Positions 15,313 to 24,306 of a stretch of DNA of 64,000 nt are shown here, piece by piece. The notes under the pieces are model-generated. The model was not told where the DNA came from and ran no database searches. It saw only the letters and a list, made by a program, of their open reading frames with translations. Position numbers and translations under genes: made by a program. Numbering within the stretch: the stretch's first letter is position 1; every line of letters begins with the position of its first letter. This stretch comes from Imperialibacter sp. EC-SDR9 (GTDB taxonomy: Bacteria; Bacteroidota; Bacteroidia; Cytophagales; Cyclobacteriaceae): positions 97,163 to 161,162 of the forward strand of contig NZ_LR701589.1 of NCBI RefSeq assembly GCF_902498805.1. Direction: 5' to 3'.

Positions 15313-17393
15313 AGGGTGATCGGCAGCAGTCCCTTTTCTTCCAGCGAGGCTTTGATCTCCTCGTGGTCCTTCCAAAACTTCGCTTTTACTGCGCCAAATG
15401 CTTTTTGAAATTCTGGCCGATCTTTAATCGGTTCAAACATGGGATCCATATCCAGCATCAGCACCCAAATGTAGAAGTTGTCCTGTTTTGAAAACAAGGT
15501 CACCTCCTCGATGGCCTTTGGCCAATCTTTCAAATAGGCAAAGTATGCAGCCTGGTTCACATGCATGTAAATCGTGGGATCGTCGTCGGCATACCGCTTA
15601 AAGCGACTGATGAATTGCCGGGCCTCATCACTGAACCCCATTTTTTCATATACGGCCCCAATCTTAAGGTTGGCGTGGGTGTACAAGTCGAGATGAAGGC
15701 TGTCCTTTAAGTGAATAAATTTACTATAGTAACGGTAAGAGTTTTCGTAGTCCCTCAGCACAAAACAGGTGTTACCCAACTCCTGTAAGAACATCACATT
15801 GTTGGGGTCACTTTCCAGCTCTTTCATCAGAAAGTCTTTTGCCCCAGCAAAGCTTCTGGTTTTGGCTAACCGGGTGAATACTTTTACCATCTTTGCAATA
15901 GTGTTGTCGGGCTCATACGCTAGGGCATTGTCGATGTAAAAAAGTGCTTCTTCCACGAACCCTGCCTGCACCAACGCATTACTTATCTGCAGGTAGTTGT
16001 AACTCTGAGTGGTGGAGTCCGCCGCAATGTCCACTCTCGCCTTCATCAGGGCATACTCCAGGTACTTGCCTGTGTCGGGCTGTCGGGAAAAATAATATTC
16101 AGAAAGGAAGTGCAGAACAACACCCGAGTTGGGATTGTACTCCAGCGCCTTTTCCAGGTAAGGCACTGCCTGCTCGTTCTTTTCTTCATAAATGTAGGCC
16201 AGGGCCTTTGCCACAAGGCTCTCCGCCAGTGTCGGGTCGAGAGCAAACGCCCGTTCCGAGCTCTGGCTTATTTCTTCACTATATAGCTTGTCCGATCGAT
16301 AGATGTCCAGGTAAAAATACACCATGGTGAGATCGGCATAGGCCAGGGCAAATTGATCGTCGATATCAATAGCATTTTTATAATAGGGAATCGACGCCTT
16401 CAGGCTTTCGCCCGTGCTTTGATAGAATAGCTCCGTTCCTTTCAGGTAAAAATCATAGGCTGCCAGGCTCTCTGTCGGCCGTTTTCCAATTCTTTCTTCC
16501 TCTTCCGGTGTAATGAACACCTGTATCTCCTCGGCGATGTTTTTAGCTACTTCTTCCTGCAATTCAAAAATATCTTTCGCCTCCCTCCTGTACTGCTTGG
16601 CCCAAAGGTGGCGGTCGGTGGCTGCTTCAATCAACTGGATGTTTAACAATATTTTATCACCAATTTTCTGCCCGCTTCCTTCTACGAAATAGCTTACGTT
16701 TAATTCCTTCGCCATTTCGGGAATTGACTTGCTCGTGTTGCGGTACTTTTCAGAAGATGTGCGGCTGATCACCCTGACGTCACGCATCTTTTGCAGGTTA
16801 GTCAGGGTCGACTCCATCAGCCCATTAATAAGGTAAACGTTGGTGGAGTCGTTGCTTTCGTTTTTGAAGGGCAGCACGGCTATCGATTTATCGAGCGCAG
16901 GCTGCGCTGGCTCCGAGGCTTTTGGGGGATAAAAAAACCACCATACAGTGGCTCCGACAACAAGAAAAGCCGCTACTGCTAACAACGGAATCTTGAGCGA
17001 TTTTCCTTTTTCAGGAACGGCTGCACTCAACGGTTCATGATGATCTCTTTTGCCCACCTCCCCGGGCGGATAGCCATAATACTCACGAAAACATTTGATG
17101 AAATAAGACGTGCTGCCAAAGCCCACTTTGTACGACACCTCGGACACGTTCATCGAAGTTTGCCTGAGCAGCTCCATGCCTTTCTTAAGCCTTTCCTGGC
17201 GAATAAACTGGCTGGCGGAAAGCCTGGTCAGTTTGCTGATCTTGCGCAGCAGGTTCGAACGGCTCATGTTCACCTCACTGGCCAGCTCCGATACACCGAA
17301 GTTTTCATCAGAAAGGTTGTCGCCGATGATTACTGTAAGTTGAGTCAAAAAATCATTTCCCTCCGTCAGACCGGTTGGGCTTTGGTTCTCCAT
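15309..17393 (-). CDS. AraC-type regulator with membrane helix and TPR sensor domain
   Basis: A 694-residue one-component regulator from the ATG at 17393. An N-terminal AraC-type double helix-turn-helix (FGVSELASEVNMSRSNLLRKISKLTRLSASQFIRQ…VSYKVGFGSTSYFIKCFREYYGYPPGE) sits in the cytoplasm, then one membrane helix (about 130-155, IPLLAVAAFLVVGATVWWFFY), then a FlgO/adenylate-cyclase-associated domain (KSIAVLPFKNES…IEAATDRHLWAKQY) and about eight TPR-like repeats in the periplasm. The topology suggests that a periplasmic signal is passed to DNA. Divergent direct repeats at 17500-17530 sit between it and the ankyrin lipoprotein gene, so it probably controls that unit and itself. This is inference from position. 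Confidence 0.8.
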   Translation of the reverse strand: MENQSPTGLTEGNDFLTQLTVIIGDNLSDENFGVSELASEVNMSRSNLLRKISKLTRLSASQFIRQERLKKGMELLRQTSMNVSEVSYKVGFGSTSYFIKCFREYYGYPPGEVGKRDHHEPLSAAVPEKGKSLKIPLLAVAAFLVVGATVWWFFYPPKASEPAQPALDKSIAVLPFKNESNDSTNVYLINGLMESTLTNLQKMRDVRVISRTSSEKYRNTSKSIPEMAKELNVSYFVEGSGQKIGDKILLNIQLIEAATDRHLWAKQYRREAKDIFELQEEVAKNIAEEIQVFITPEEEERIGKRPTESLAAYDFYLKGTELFYQSTGESLKASIPYYKNAIDIDDQFALAYADLTMVYFYLDIYRSDKLYSEEISQSSERAFALDPTLAESLVAKALAYIYEEKNEQAVPYLEKALEYNPNSGVVLHFLSEYYFSRQPDTGKYLEYALMKARVDIAADSTTQSYNYLQISNALVQAGFVEEALFYIDNALAYEPDNTIAKMVKVFTRLAKTRSFAGAKDFLMKELESDPNNVMFLQELGNTCFVLRDYENSYRYYSKFIHLKDSLHLDLYTHANLKIGAVYEKMGFSDEARQFISRFKRYADDDPTIYMHVNQAAYFAYLKDWPKAIEEVTLFSKQDNFYIWVLMLDMDPMFEPIKDRPEFQKAFGAVKAKFWKDHEEIKASLEEKGLLPITL

Positions 17394-17499
17394 TATCAGG
17401 CAGCTAAAAGTTGTGCAAGCTCTACAAAAATGGTGATTCCAAGTGGAAGTCACAAACGTTCTGAAATGAGTAATGCAAGCGTGCTTTCAAGCAGGTTTG

Positions 17500-17530
17500 C
17501 GTCATAATTTATATCAAATCGTCATAATTT
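17500..17530. promoter_or_regulatory. Direct-repeat operator in the divergent promoter region
   Basis: CGTCATAATTT occurs at 17500-17510 and again at 17520-17530, a period of exactly 20 bases, which is two turns of B-DNA. It lies 107 bases upstream of the AraC-type start and 114 bases before the ankyrin lipoprotein start. Same-face tandem sites fit an AraC-type dimer. Confidence 0.5.
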
Positions 17531-17643
17531 TCATCTCATGGCCAAACTTTATGGTTTCGGCTGCAATCGTGTTTAGTGCTGCGCCAAGCCTTGACGGAAC
17601 TTTGCCTCAAACAAAATTTCTCAGAAACTAAACTTGAAGAATT

Positions 17644-18231
17644 ATGAAAACGATGATGAAAAACACAATGAAAACAATGACACGTCTGGCGCTCGTAGCA
17701 GCCCTTTTAGTAACAGTTGCCTGTTCAGACAAAAAAGTGAAAAGCGAATCTACCAGCGAAAGCTCAGCAGTTGCTGCACCGGATGTTGACATTCACACGG
17801 CTGTGATCTCGGGAAACATCGAAGCAGTAAAGCAGCATATCGCTGCCAGCTCCAACCTGAATGAGAAAGACCCATTCGGAGGCTCCAGCCCGCTGATATC
17901 AGCAGCAGTGTTCGGCAAGCCCGAAGCAGCCAAACTTCTTATCGATGCAGGTGCTGACATCAATTTCCAAAACAATGATGGTTCGACAGCGCTGATCTCA
18001 GCTGCGTTTTTCTGTCGCCCCGAAATCGTGCAAATGCTGCTCGATAAAGGTGCCGACAAATCCATCAAAAACAAGTATGGTGCTACCGCCTACGACGGCG
18101 TGTCGGTCCCTTATGCCGACGTAAAGGGCAGCTACGAAATGATGGCCACCATGCTTGCTCCTATGGGCCTGAAGCTCGACTATGCTTACATAGAAAAGAC
18201 AAGACCTGAGGTGGCTGCAATGCTGAACTAA
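17644..18231 (+). CDS. Ankyrin-repeat lipoprotein
   Basis: A 195-residue protein. The N terminus (from one of the start methionines within the first 12 codons) has a hydrophobic run ending LVTVACS, a lipoprotein-type box with the modified Cys just after it. Then come about three ankyrin repeats, with the typical helix-turn patterns DPFGGSSPLISAAVFGKPEAAKLLIDAGADI and NDGSTALISAAFFCRPEIVQMLLDKGADK. Such repeats mediate protein-protein contact. The gene lies upstream of the acyltransferase gene and opposite the AraC-type regulator, suggesting co-regulation. Which methionine starts translation is uncertain. Confidence 0.75.
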   Translation: MKTMMKNTMKTMTRLALVAALLVTVACSDKKVKSESTSESSAVAAPDVDIHTAVISGNIEAVKQHIAASSNLNEKDPFGGSSPLISAAVFGKPEAAKLLIDAGADINFQNNDGSTALISAAFFCRPEIVQMLLDKGADKSIKNKYGATAYDGVSVPYADVKGSYEMMATMLAPMGLKLDYAYIEKTRPEVAAMLN

Positions 18232-18256
18232 TTCCCAATATCAAAGACTAATCAAA

Positions 18257-19312
18257 ATGGCAACAACTATTAGAAGATACGATATTGACTGGCTGAGGGT
18301 GATAGCCATCGGCTTGCTGCTGATTTACCACGTGGCCATCGGCTTCCAAACCTGGGGAGTGATGGTCGGGTTCATCACCTCTGAAAAGACATGGGAATCA
18401 CTTTGGATTCCCATGTCGATGCTGAACGTGTGGAGAATTCCCCTGCTGTTTTTTGTCTCTGGTATGGGTGTCTACTTTGCGCTGAGGCGCAGGAACTGGA
18501 AAGAGCTGATGCTGGAGCGCTCAGGCCGTATCCTGGTTCCTTTTCTTTTCGGCATGTTCGCCATCGTGCCTATCCACATCTACCTTTGGAAGTCGCATTA
18601 CAAGATGACAGCCGGCTATGAATACAACCCGGGCCACCTTTGGTTCCTGGGCAACATCTTCATCTACGTGCTTGCGCTCTCCCCCATCTTCTTCTATCTG
18701 AAGCATCATGAAGAAGGGGAAGTAGCCAAAGGGATCAAATGGCTGTTTGGTAACCCGCTTGGACTCCTGGCCACTTTGCTCGCCTTCGCCGCAGAAGCCT
18801 GGCTGGTGAGCCCTGGTATTTATTCGCTATATGCTACCACATGGCACGGTTTCGTCCTTGGGTTGCTGGCGTTTTTCTTTGGGTTCTGTTTTGTACTTAG
18901 TGGACAGCCCTTTCTGGAAATGATCCTGAAGTGGAAGTGGATATTCGTTGCTATGGCCAGTGCGCTGTTTGTTGTTCGCATGGTCGTATTTAATCAGGCC
19001 GCCCCTAATTACCTGCAATCTATCGAGTCGAATTTTTGGATCTTTGCAGTTTTTGCTTTTGGATACAAATACCTCAACCAGGGTGGCAAAGCACTTACTT
19101 ATCTGAGTCAGGCTGCCTATCCGGTGTATATCCTGCACATGGTGTTTCTTTATCTGGGGTCGAAATTCATTTTCCAGCTCAATGTCGCCGCACCTGTCCA
19201 GTTCCTGATGGTGTTGATGTTCACGACTCTTGGTTGCTTCGCTACTTATGAAGTGATCAGAAGAGTGAAATTCCTGAGGCCGTTGTTCGGTTTAAAATGG
19301 AAATCATCCTAA
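18257..19312 (+). CDS. Acyltransferase-3 family membrane protein
   Basis: A 351-residue polytopic protein of the acyltransferase-3 (OafA/YrhL) family, which acylates exported carbohydrate or lipid at the inner membrane. The N terminus RRYDIDWLRVIAIGLLLIYHVAIGFQ carries the conserved catalytic-type His in a YHVA context. About ten hydrophobic segments follow, with the typical VPFLFGMFAIVPI and GHLWFLGNIFIY motifs. The stop at 19310-19312 is followed by a gene-free 188-base gap to the ABC-F gene. The acceptor is unknown. It probably forms a unit with the ankyrin lipoprotein, only 25 bases upstream. Confidence 0.82.
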   Translation: MATTIRRYDIDWLRVIAIGLLLIYHVAIGFQTWGVMVGFITSEKTWESLWIPMSMLNVWRIPLLFFVSGMGVYFALRRRNWKELMLERSGRILVPFLFGMFAIVPIHIYLWKSHYKMTAGYEYNPGHLWFLGNIFIYVLALSPIFFYLKHHEEGEVAKGIKWLFGNPLGLLATLLAFAAEAWLVSPGIYSLYATTWHGFVLGLLAFFFGFCFVLSGQPFLEMILKWKWIFVAMASALFVVRMVVFNQAAPNYLQSIESNFWIFAVFAFGYKYLNQGGKALTYLSQAAYPVYILHMVFLYLGSKFIFQLNVAAPVQFLMVLMFTTLGCFATYEVIRRVKFLRPLFGLKWKSS

Positions 19313-19500
19313 TTTTGTCCTATGATTGGTTGCAATGGTTCGTTGAAATCCGAGCCATTGCAACAAAATCTCCCTTACTTCCGTAACACAAAAAGTCTAA
19401 GCAGTAACACTCCATGTGAAATCCGATTTCTTTCAAATAAAGTAGGCAGCCTCCCTTCACTCCGCTGCATTTTGTTCACTTCTACAGAAAGAAATTCGTC

Positions 19501-21096
19501 ATGCTTATTCTTCAAGACATTACCTATACCCATCCCAATAAGGATGTGCTGTTCAGCCATCTCAACCTCACCATCAACCGACACGACAAGGTAGCCCTCA
19601 TCGGCAACAATGGCGAAGGCAAAAGTGTGCTCATGAAAATCATGGCGGGCGAACTTGAACCGACCTCCGGAGCAGTGCAGTCCGGCTCAAAGCCTTATTA
19701 CGTTCCGCAATTGTTTGGGCAATTCAACCACCTGACTATTGCACAGGCCTTAAAAGTTGACAGTAAAATCCAGGCCTTGCACGAAATTCTGGAAGGCAAC
19801 GTTACGGAGGACAATATGGCCCTACTTGACGACGACTGGACGATAGACGAAAGGTGCAGCGAAGCTTTGTCAAATTGGGGCCTTAGCAACCTGCCGCTGA
19901 CCAGCAATATGAGCACGCTGAGTGGCGGGCAAAAAACACGGGCGTTTCTTGCTGGCATTGCTATTCACCAGCCCGACCTTGTGCTGTTCGACGAGCCCAG
20001 CAATCACCTCGACACAGCCGGCCGGGAGCTGCTGTACCAGCTGGTGCGGTCAAATACCCTGACATCAGTTGTCGTCAGTCACGACAGGCAACTTTTGAAC
20101 TTGCTCGACAATGTTTATGAGCTCAGCCGCGGCAAAGTAACCACGTACGGAGGCAACTATGAGTTTTACGTAGAGCAGAAGGAAATAGAAAGCCAGGCGC
20201 TGCAACACGATGTAAGAAGCAAAGAGAAGGCGTTGCGAAAGGCAAAAGAAGTGGAACGGGAGGCTGCCGAAAGAAAGCAAAAGCAGGATGCCCGGGGAAA
20301 GAAAAAGCAGCAGAAAGCCGGCATGCCGACCATCATGATGAACCTCATGAAGGACAAGGCCGAAAAAAGCACATCACGGCTCAAAGGCGTTCACGCAGAA
20401 AAGATAGGCGAGATCTCCCAGGAGCTCAGCTCACTCAGAAAAGAGCTGCCGGACCAGGATAAAATGAAGTTTGGCTTTGATAATTCCAATCTCCACCGGG
20501 GCAAATTGCTGGTGGAGGGAAAAAATGTGAACTACAACTACAACCAAACCCCGCTGTGGTGGCAGCCGCTCAGCTTTAGTATTAACAGTGGCGACAGATT
20601 GGCCATCAAAGGGGACAATGGGGCCGGCAAAACGACCTTACTCCGGCTGATCCTCGGCGATGCGACGCCGCAGGCGGGCACTGTCTACCGGGCGGGCAGT
20701 TCTTCCGTTTACATCGACCAGGACTACTCCCTGATCGACAGCAAGCTCACTGTGTATGAACAAGCCCAGCTATTCAACACCTCCAAGCCACCATTGCTGG
20801 AACACGAGGTCAAAATAAGGCTGGCCAGGTTTCTGTTTTCCAAAGAAGAATGGGGCAAGCCATGCAGTGCGCTAAGCGGAGGTGAAAAAATGCGGCTGAT
20901 GCTCTGCTGCCTCACCATCAGCCACCAGTCACCCGACATCATCGTGTTGGACGAGCCTACCAACAACCTCGACATCCAGAACATAGAGATTTTGACCGGG
21001 GCTATCAACGAATATGAGGGCACGCTGCTGGTGGTGTCACACGATGGCTATTTTCTGGATCAGGTAAATGTGGATAGGGAAATTCTTTTGCGGTAA
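19501..21096 (+). CDS. ABC-F family ATPase
   Basis: A 531-residue soluble ABC-F protein with two nucleotide-binding domains. The first has Walker A GNNGEGKSVLM (about 36-46) and signature LSGGQKTR (about 139-146), the second Walker A GDNGAGKTTLLR and signature LSGGEKMR near 460. Between them is the charged, Lys/Arg-rich linker (RKAKEVEREAAERKQKQDARGKKKQQ) typical of ribosome-acting ABC-F proteins of the Uup/EttA type. These release ribosomes stalled by antibiotics or amino-acid runs. It stands alone and is convergent with the ComEC gene. Confidence 0.85.
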   Translation: MLILQDITYTHPNKDVLFSHLNLTINRHDKVALIGNNGEGKSVLMKIMAGELEPTSGAVQSGSKPYYVPQLFGQFNHLTIAQALKVDSKIQALHEILEGNVTEDNMALLDDDWTIDERCSEALSNWGLSNLPLTSNMSTLSGGQKTRAFLAGIAIHQPDLVLFDEPSNHLDTAGRELLYQLVRSNTLTSVVVSHDRQLLNLLDNVYELSRGKVTTYGGNYEFYVEQKEIESQALQHDVRSKEKALRKAKEVEREAAERKQKQDARGKKKQQKAGMPTIMMNLMKDKAEKSTSRLKGVHAEKIGEISQELSSLRKELPDQDKMKFGFDNSNLHRGKLLVEGKNVNYNYNQTPLWWQPLSFSINSGDRLAIKGDNGAGKTTLLRLILGDATPQAGTVYRAGSSSVYIDQDYSLIDSKLTVYEQAQLFNTSKPPLLEHEVKIRLARFLFSKEEWGKPCSALSGGEKMRLMLCCLTISHQSPDIIVLDEPTNNLDIQNIEILTGAINEYEGTLLVVSHDGYFLDQVNVDREILLR

Positions 21097-21108
21097 AAAA
21101 ATGCAAGT

Positions 21109-21137
21109 CAGCGAGAGCCACGCTACTACTCTCGCTG
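21109..21137. terminator. Possible terminator hairpin in a convergent gap
   Basis: CAGCGAGAG (21109-21117) and CTCTCGCTG (21129-21137) form a 9-bp stem with an 11-base loop. The run of A at 21096-21102 lies on one side, so the hairpin could end transcription of the minus-strand ComEC gene, whose stop codon (21126-21128) lies inside the loop. It is 12 bases after the ABC-F stop. Confidence 0.35.
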
Positions 21138-23258
21138 TCTCAAATCTCTTACATAGGCACCTTCCCATGGAATGATGTAGACTTTTACCCCCGTTCCCTG
21201 CAACGCCTTCGAAGCTCCGCTCAGGTAGTTGAACCTGCTAGTTCCGTCAAAAACGATCTCCTGCGGAGCAAAGTACTTTCCAAGGTCAGTCGACCAAAAG
21301 CTCTGGTTGGAGACAATCAAAAGATCAGCCGCCAGGGGCTCGGAAAAAGCCTTACGCTTCGGCAGCGGGTTCTGCAGATGAAGTACTTTCAAGCTGCCGA
21401 CCTTTATTGCAACGAGGGTGTCTTCTATCAACACTGTTTGAGGGAGCCAGTTGTCGGCATGGGAAACAAAAGGGATCATTGTGCCCTGCTGGATCAGGTG
21501 AGGTCTCACATTGAGATTGAATAGTCGCTCCTCCTGCTTAAAGGCTTCATCAAAATAGTGAAACACCTTCCCTCCTTCCTGATAATCCATGGCAGTGTAG
21601 CCGGTCATTTCGTAGATCACCAGCTCCCTTTTCTGATGTTTGTCTGCTACAAAAAGTCCTTTCGACAGAACAAACAGCAGCAGGCAGGCAGCCATATACT
21701 GAAACCACCGATAGTTACGGCTTTGCCACCAGAACAGCATTAACAGAAGGGCACCGTACAACAGCCAGGTTTGTGCGGACGAAAAGGAAATAGGGAAGAT
21801 TTGGCTGGCCGGTAGTTGCTCAATAAACTCCACAAACCAGTTGAGGCCAAACACCATCCATTTCAGCATAAAGGCGATCACTCCGGCCAAAAATGATGAC
21901 ACATAATGAACAGCAAATAAAGCCACTCCGGTGCTTAGGATCAGAAATGCCGCCGGGATGACGAGCAAATTGGATAACAAAAACCAACTGGGAAACTGAT
22001 TGAAATAGTAGATACTCAATGGCCCTGTGGCTAGCTGAGCAGCCAGGGAAACGCAGGTGATGGCCCAGATTTTATCGAGCAGCCAATGAGGCGCCGCCCA
22101 TTGGCGGTACAGAAAGGGTTGAAGATAAACAATACCCAGCACCGCCAGAAACGAAAGCTGGTAGCCCACGTGAAAGAGAAAGTTGGGGTCGTAAAGGAGA
22201 AGCACAAATGCAGCCAGCGCCAGTGAATTGTAGATATTAGTCTTTCGACCCAGGCCCTCCGCTACCATCACAATAGAAAACATGGTGACAGCCCTCAGCA
22301 CCGAAGCCGACATGCCGGTGATCAGCGCAAAGCCCCAAAGGCTGGCAAATAAAATGATAAATCGCACCAGCTTGCCGTATTTACGCTTCTCCAATGGCGT
22401 TAGCAAGAATGCCAGAATCATGTAGATGATACCCACATGCAGGCCCGACACAGCCAGAATATGCATGGCACCAGCTGCCGCATAGGCTCGGCGTTGTTCG
22501 ATGTCGATTTCATCTTTCTGGCCGAGTATCAGCGCCTCCGCTATGCCCCGCTCCCGCACATCGGGCAGGTATTCCCTCAGCACGTGTAGCAGCTCTCTCC
22601 TCCAGCCCATGGAAAGGCTCACTAACCTGTTAGGAGGGTCTGAGCCTGCCAGGAGAACATCGTCAAAGGTAACATAGTCCTGAAAATGAATGCCTTTCCT
22701 GGCCATGTACAGCTTAAAGTCAAATCCGCCAGGGTTACGCAGCGGTCTGATTTCTTCCGGGCTTCCGTGGATCCAAAGTACCGTGCCGTACTTCAGGGCA
22801 CTAAGGTTGGCCGTGGTAGCGGAGTCCTTTTTCAGGTAAACCTGCACCAATCCGGTCTTTCGCAGCAATGAATCACCCGACCTAATGGCTGCCACCTGGA
22901 TATCAAACGCCCACGTATTTGTCTTTTCTATTGGGTCATCTACCAGAATTCCTTTATAAAAATCTATCGACGACTTGCTTGTATATAAATGATTTTCCTG
23001 AAATATGGCCTCAGTTGACTGCCTTCTGAGGATGCCCACAAGGCCTATGGAAAGCATAAACACGATACCGAAAAGGTAGCGCAGACTTCGGGCAGCGTTT
23101 TTTCTGGAATAAAACCACAGGAGCAATACCACAAGCCAAACAAGCCCTATGTACGAAGGGGAAAACCAGCTTTCTCTCAGAAACAACTCATGGCAGGCGA
23201 TGCCAGCAGCACAGGCTATGAAAATTCTAACAAAAGGTATGGCACTCCAGCGGATCAA
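21126..23258 (-). CDS. comEC: ComEC/Rec2-family DNA-uptake membrane protein
   Basis: A 710-residue polytopic protein that matches ComEC: N-terminal membrane segments, the OB-fold-like DUF4131 region (about 60-190, LVDDPIEKTNTWAFDIQVAA…), then the ComEC competence channel domain (about 240-500: MHILAVSGLHVGIIYMILAF, with the ALILGQKDE motif just ahead). The C-terminal third is diverged and lacks the metallo-beta-lactamase-type HxHxDH motif that the full ComEC has, so only the channel function is kept. In competence ComEC passes single-stranded DNA across the inner membrane. The start is a TTG at 23256-23258; no ATG is available near it. Confidence 0.75.
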   Translation of the reverse strand: MIRWSAIPFVRIFIACAAGIACHELFLRESWFSPSYIGLVWLVVLLLWFYSRKNAARSLRYLFGIVFMLSIGLVGILRRQSTEAIFQENHLYTSKSSIDFYKGILVDDPIEKTNTWAFDIQVAAIRSGDSLLRKTGLVQVYLKKDSATTANLSALKYGTVLWIHGSPEEIRPLRNPGGFDFKLYMARKGIHFQDYVTFDDVLLAGSDPPNRLVSLSMGWRRELLHVLREYLPDVRERGIAEALILGQKDEIDIEQRRAYAAAGAMHILAVSGLHVGIIYMILAFLLTPLEKRKYGKLVRFIILFASLWGFALITGMSASVLRAVTMFSIVMVAEGLGRKTNIYNSLALAAFVLLLYDPNFLFHVGYQLSFLAVLGIVYLQPFLYRQWAAPHWLLDKIWAITCVSLAAQLATGPLSIYYFNQFPSWFLLSNLLVIPAAFLILSTGVALFAVHYVSSFLAGVIAFMLKWMVFGLNWFVEFIEQLPASQIFPISFSSAQTWLLYGALLLMLFWWQSRNYRWFQYMAACLLLFVLSKGLFVADKHQKRELVIYEMTGYTAMDYQEGGKVFHYFDEAFKQEERLFNLNVRPHLIQQGTMIPFVSHADNWLPQTVLIEDTLVAIKVGSLKVLHLQNPLPKRKAFSEPLAADLLIVSNQSFWSTDLGKYFAPQEIVFDGTSRFNYLSGASKALQGTGVKVYIIPWEGAYVRDLRQRE

Positions 23259-23340
23259 TTGGCTACTATTTTTCTAAAAATAGTGATTCTGTCGCTCTAA
23301 TTGGAAAAGTTCTTGGTAAAGATAATAATGAAAAACCTTC

Positions 23341-23808
23341 TTATAGATGCTTCAACAGCAACCCTGCCTTCTGGATGTCCTTGGGTCGGCCGAAAAAACG
23401 ATAAATCCGATGCTGCTCCTTGATAGTGGGTATTTTCACTTGCATGCCCGCCACGGTCACGTTCATAAATTGCCTGACAAGCAATGGCACCCATTGTTGT
23501 CCCGCATTCACTTCAAGGTTTCCCATCACCTCTGCGTCAACTCCTTTGAAGCGAAACCTGCCCGAGTTAGACCTGAAAATTCTGTCATAGGCATAGACAT
23601 GGTCCTTTACCTGCCTGTCTTTCCATTGTTCCTTGAGGAAGTTAGCGTCTGCACTGGAGGTCAGCAGGTTGATGTCTCCTATCTTGTACATTTCGCACCC
23701 TGCCAGCACCATGGCGGCGCTACCAATAACAAAATAATCGTGCTTAAGAAGGTGAAGATCCCCGCCTGCCAACTCAAAAAAATGAGTTATTCTTTCCAAT
23801 GCTGTCAA
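23341..23808 (-). CDS. Nucleotidyltransferase-fold protein with altered active site
   Basis: A 155-residue protein with the start of a nucleotidyltransferase fold: YFVIGSAAMVLAGCEMYKIGDINLLTSSADANFLKE. In the active family the motif is GSxAM…DIDLL; here the first Asp is kept (GDIN) but the second is Asn, so metal binding is probably weak. The rest (VDAEVMGNLEVNAG…VKIPTIKEQHRIYRFFGRPKDIQKAGLL) is a helical tail. The start is a TTG; there is no ATG nearby. It is the third gene of the PhoH-GNAT unit. The role is unknown. Confidence 0.55.
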   Translation of the reverse strand: MTALERITHFFELAGGDLHLLKHDYFVIGSAAMVLAGCEMYKIGDINLLTSSADANFLKEQWKDRQVKDHVYAYDRIFRSNSGRFRFKGVDAEVMGNLEVNAGQQWVPLLVRQFMNVTVAGMQVKIPTIKEQHRIYRFFGRPKDIQKAGLLLKHL

Positions 23809-23826
23809 TTCTCTATCGTTTAAGCT

Positions 23827-24306
23827 TTAACTGGTCTCAATTTCCAAGCTGATTTTCTCAAAGTCAGCTATTGTATCGTACTCCATTTCAATATGAAGAA
23901 TGTTACACTCTTCGAACTCCTCTCCCACGGTCACGAACCCATGCGATTGATACAAAGGCACCACGTCCACTTGTGCATGAAGAAAGACTCTGGTTCCCAA
24001 CGGAACGGTCGCAAGTACATCTCCCATTACCTTTTTCAACAGCTCTTTACCAACTCCCTTTCCCCTAAAACTAACAAGTACGGCAAACCGTTCGAGCTTT
24101 ACGTTATTTTCTACATATCTCCACCTGGCGGTGCCAGCAGGCTGACTTCCATAAAAAGCCAGAAAATGGGTTGAAGATTCATCCAAACCGTCATATTCGT
24201 CCGCCTCACTCACCTTTTGCTCCTCCATAAACACCCTGCGGCGGATGTAAAAGGCATGCTCCAGGTCTTCGTTCGAGGCGATTTTCCTAACGGCTATATC
24301 ACTCAT
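23827..24306 (-). CDS. GNAT-family N-acetyltransferase
   Basis: A 159-residue acetyltransferase of the ElaA-like GNAT group. The sequence HAFYIRRRVFMEEQKVSEADEYDGLDESSTHFLAF matches the N-terminal motif with EEQ; AVLVSFRGKGVGKELLKKVM contains the acetyl-CoA pyrophosphate loop (Q/RxxGxG/A). It shares an ATGA overlap with phoH (24303-24306), so the two are translated together. The substrate is not evident. Confidence 0.78.
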   Translation of the reverse strand: MSDIAVRKIASNEDLEHAFYIRRRVFMEEQKVSEADEYDGLDESSTHFLAFYGSQPAGTARWRYVENNVKLERFAVLVSFRGKGVGKELLKKVMGDVLATVPLGTRVFLHAQVDVVPLYQSHGFVTVGEEFEECNILHIEMEYDTIADFEKISLEIETS

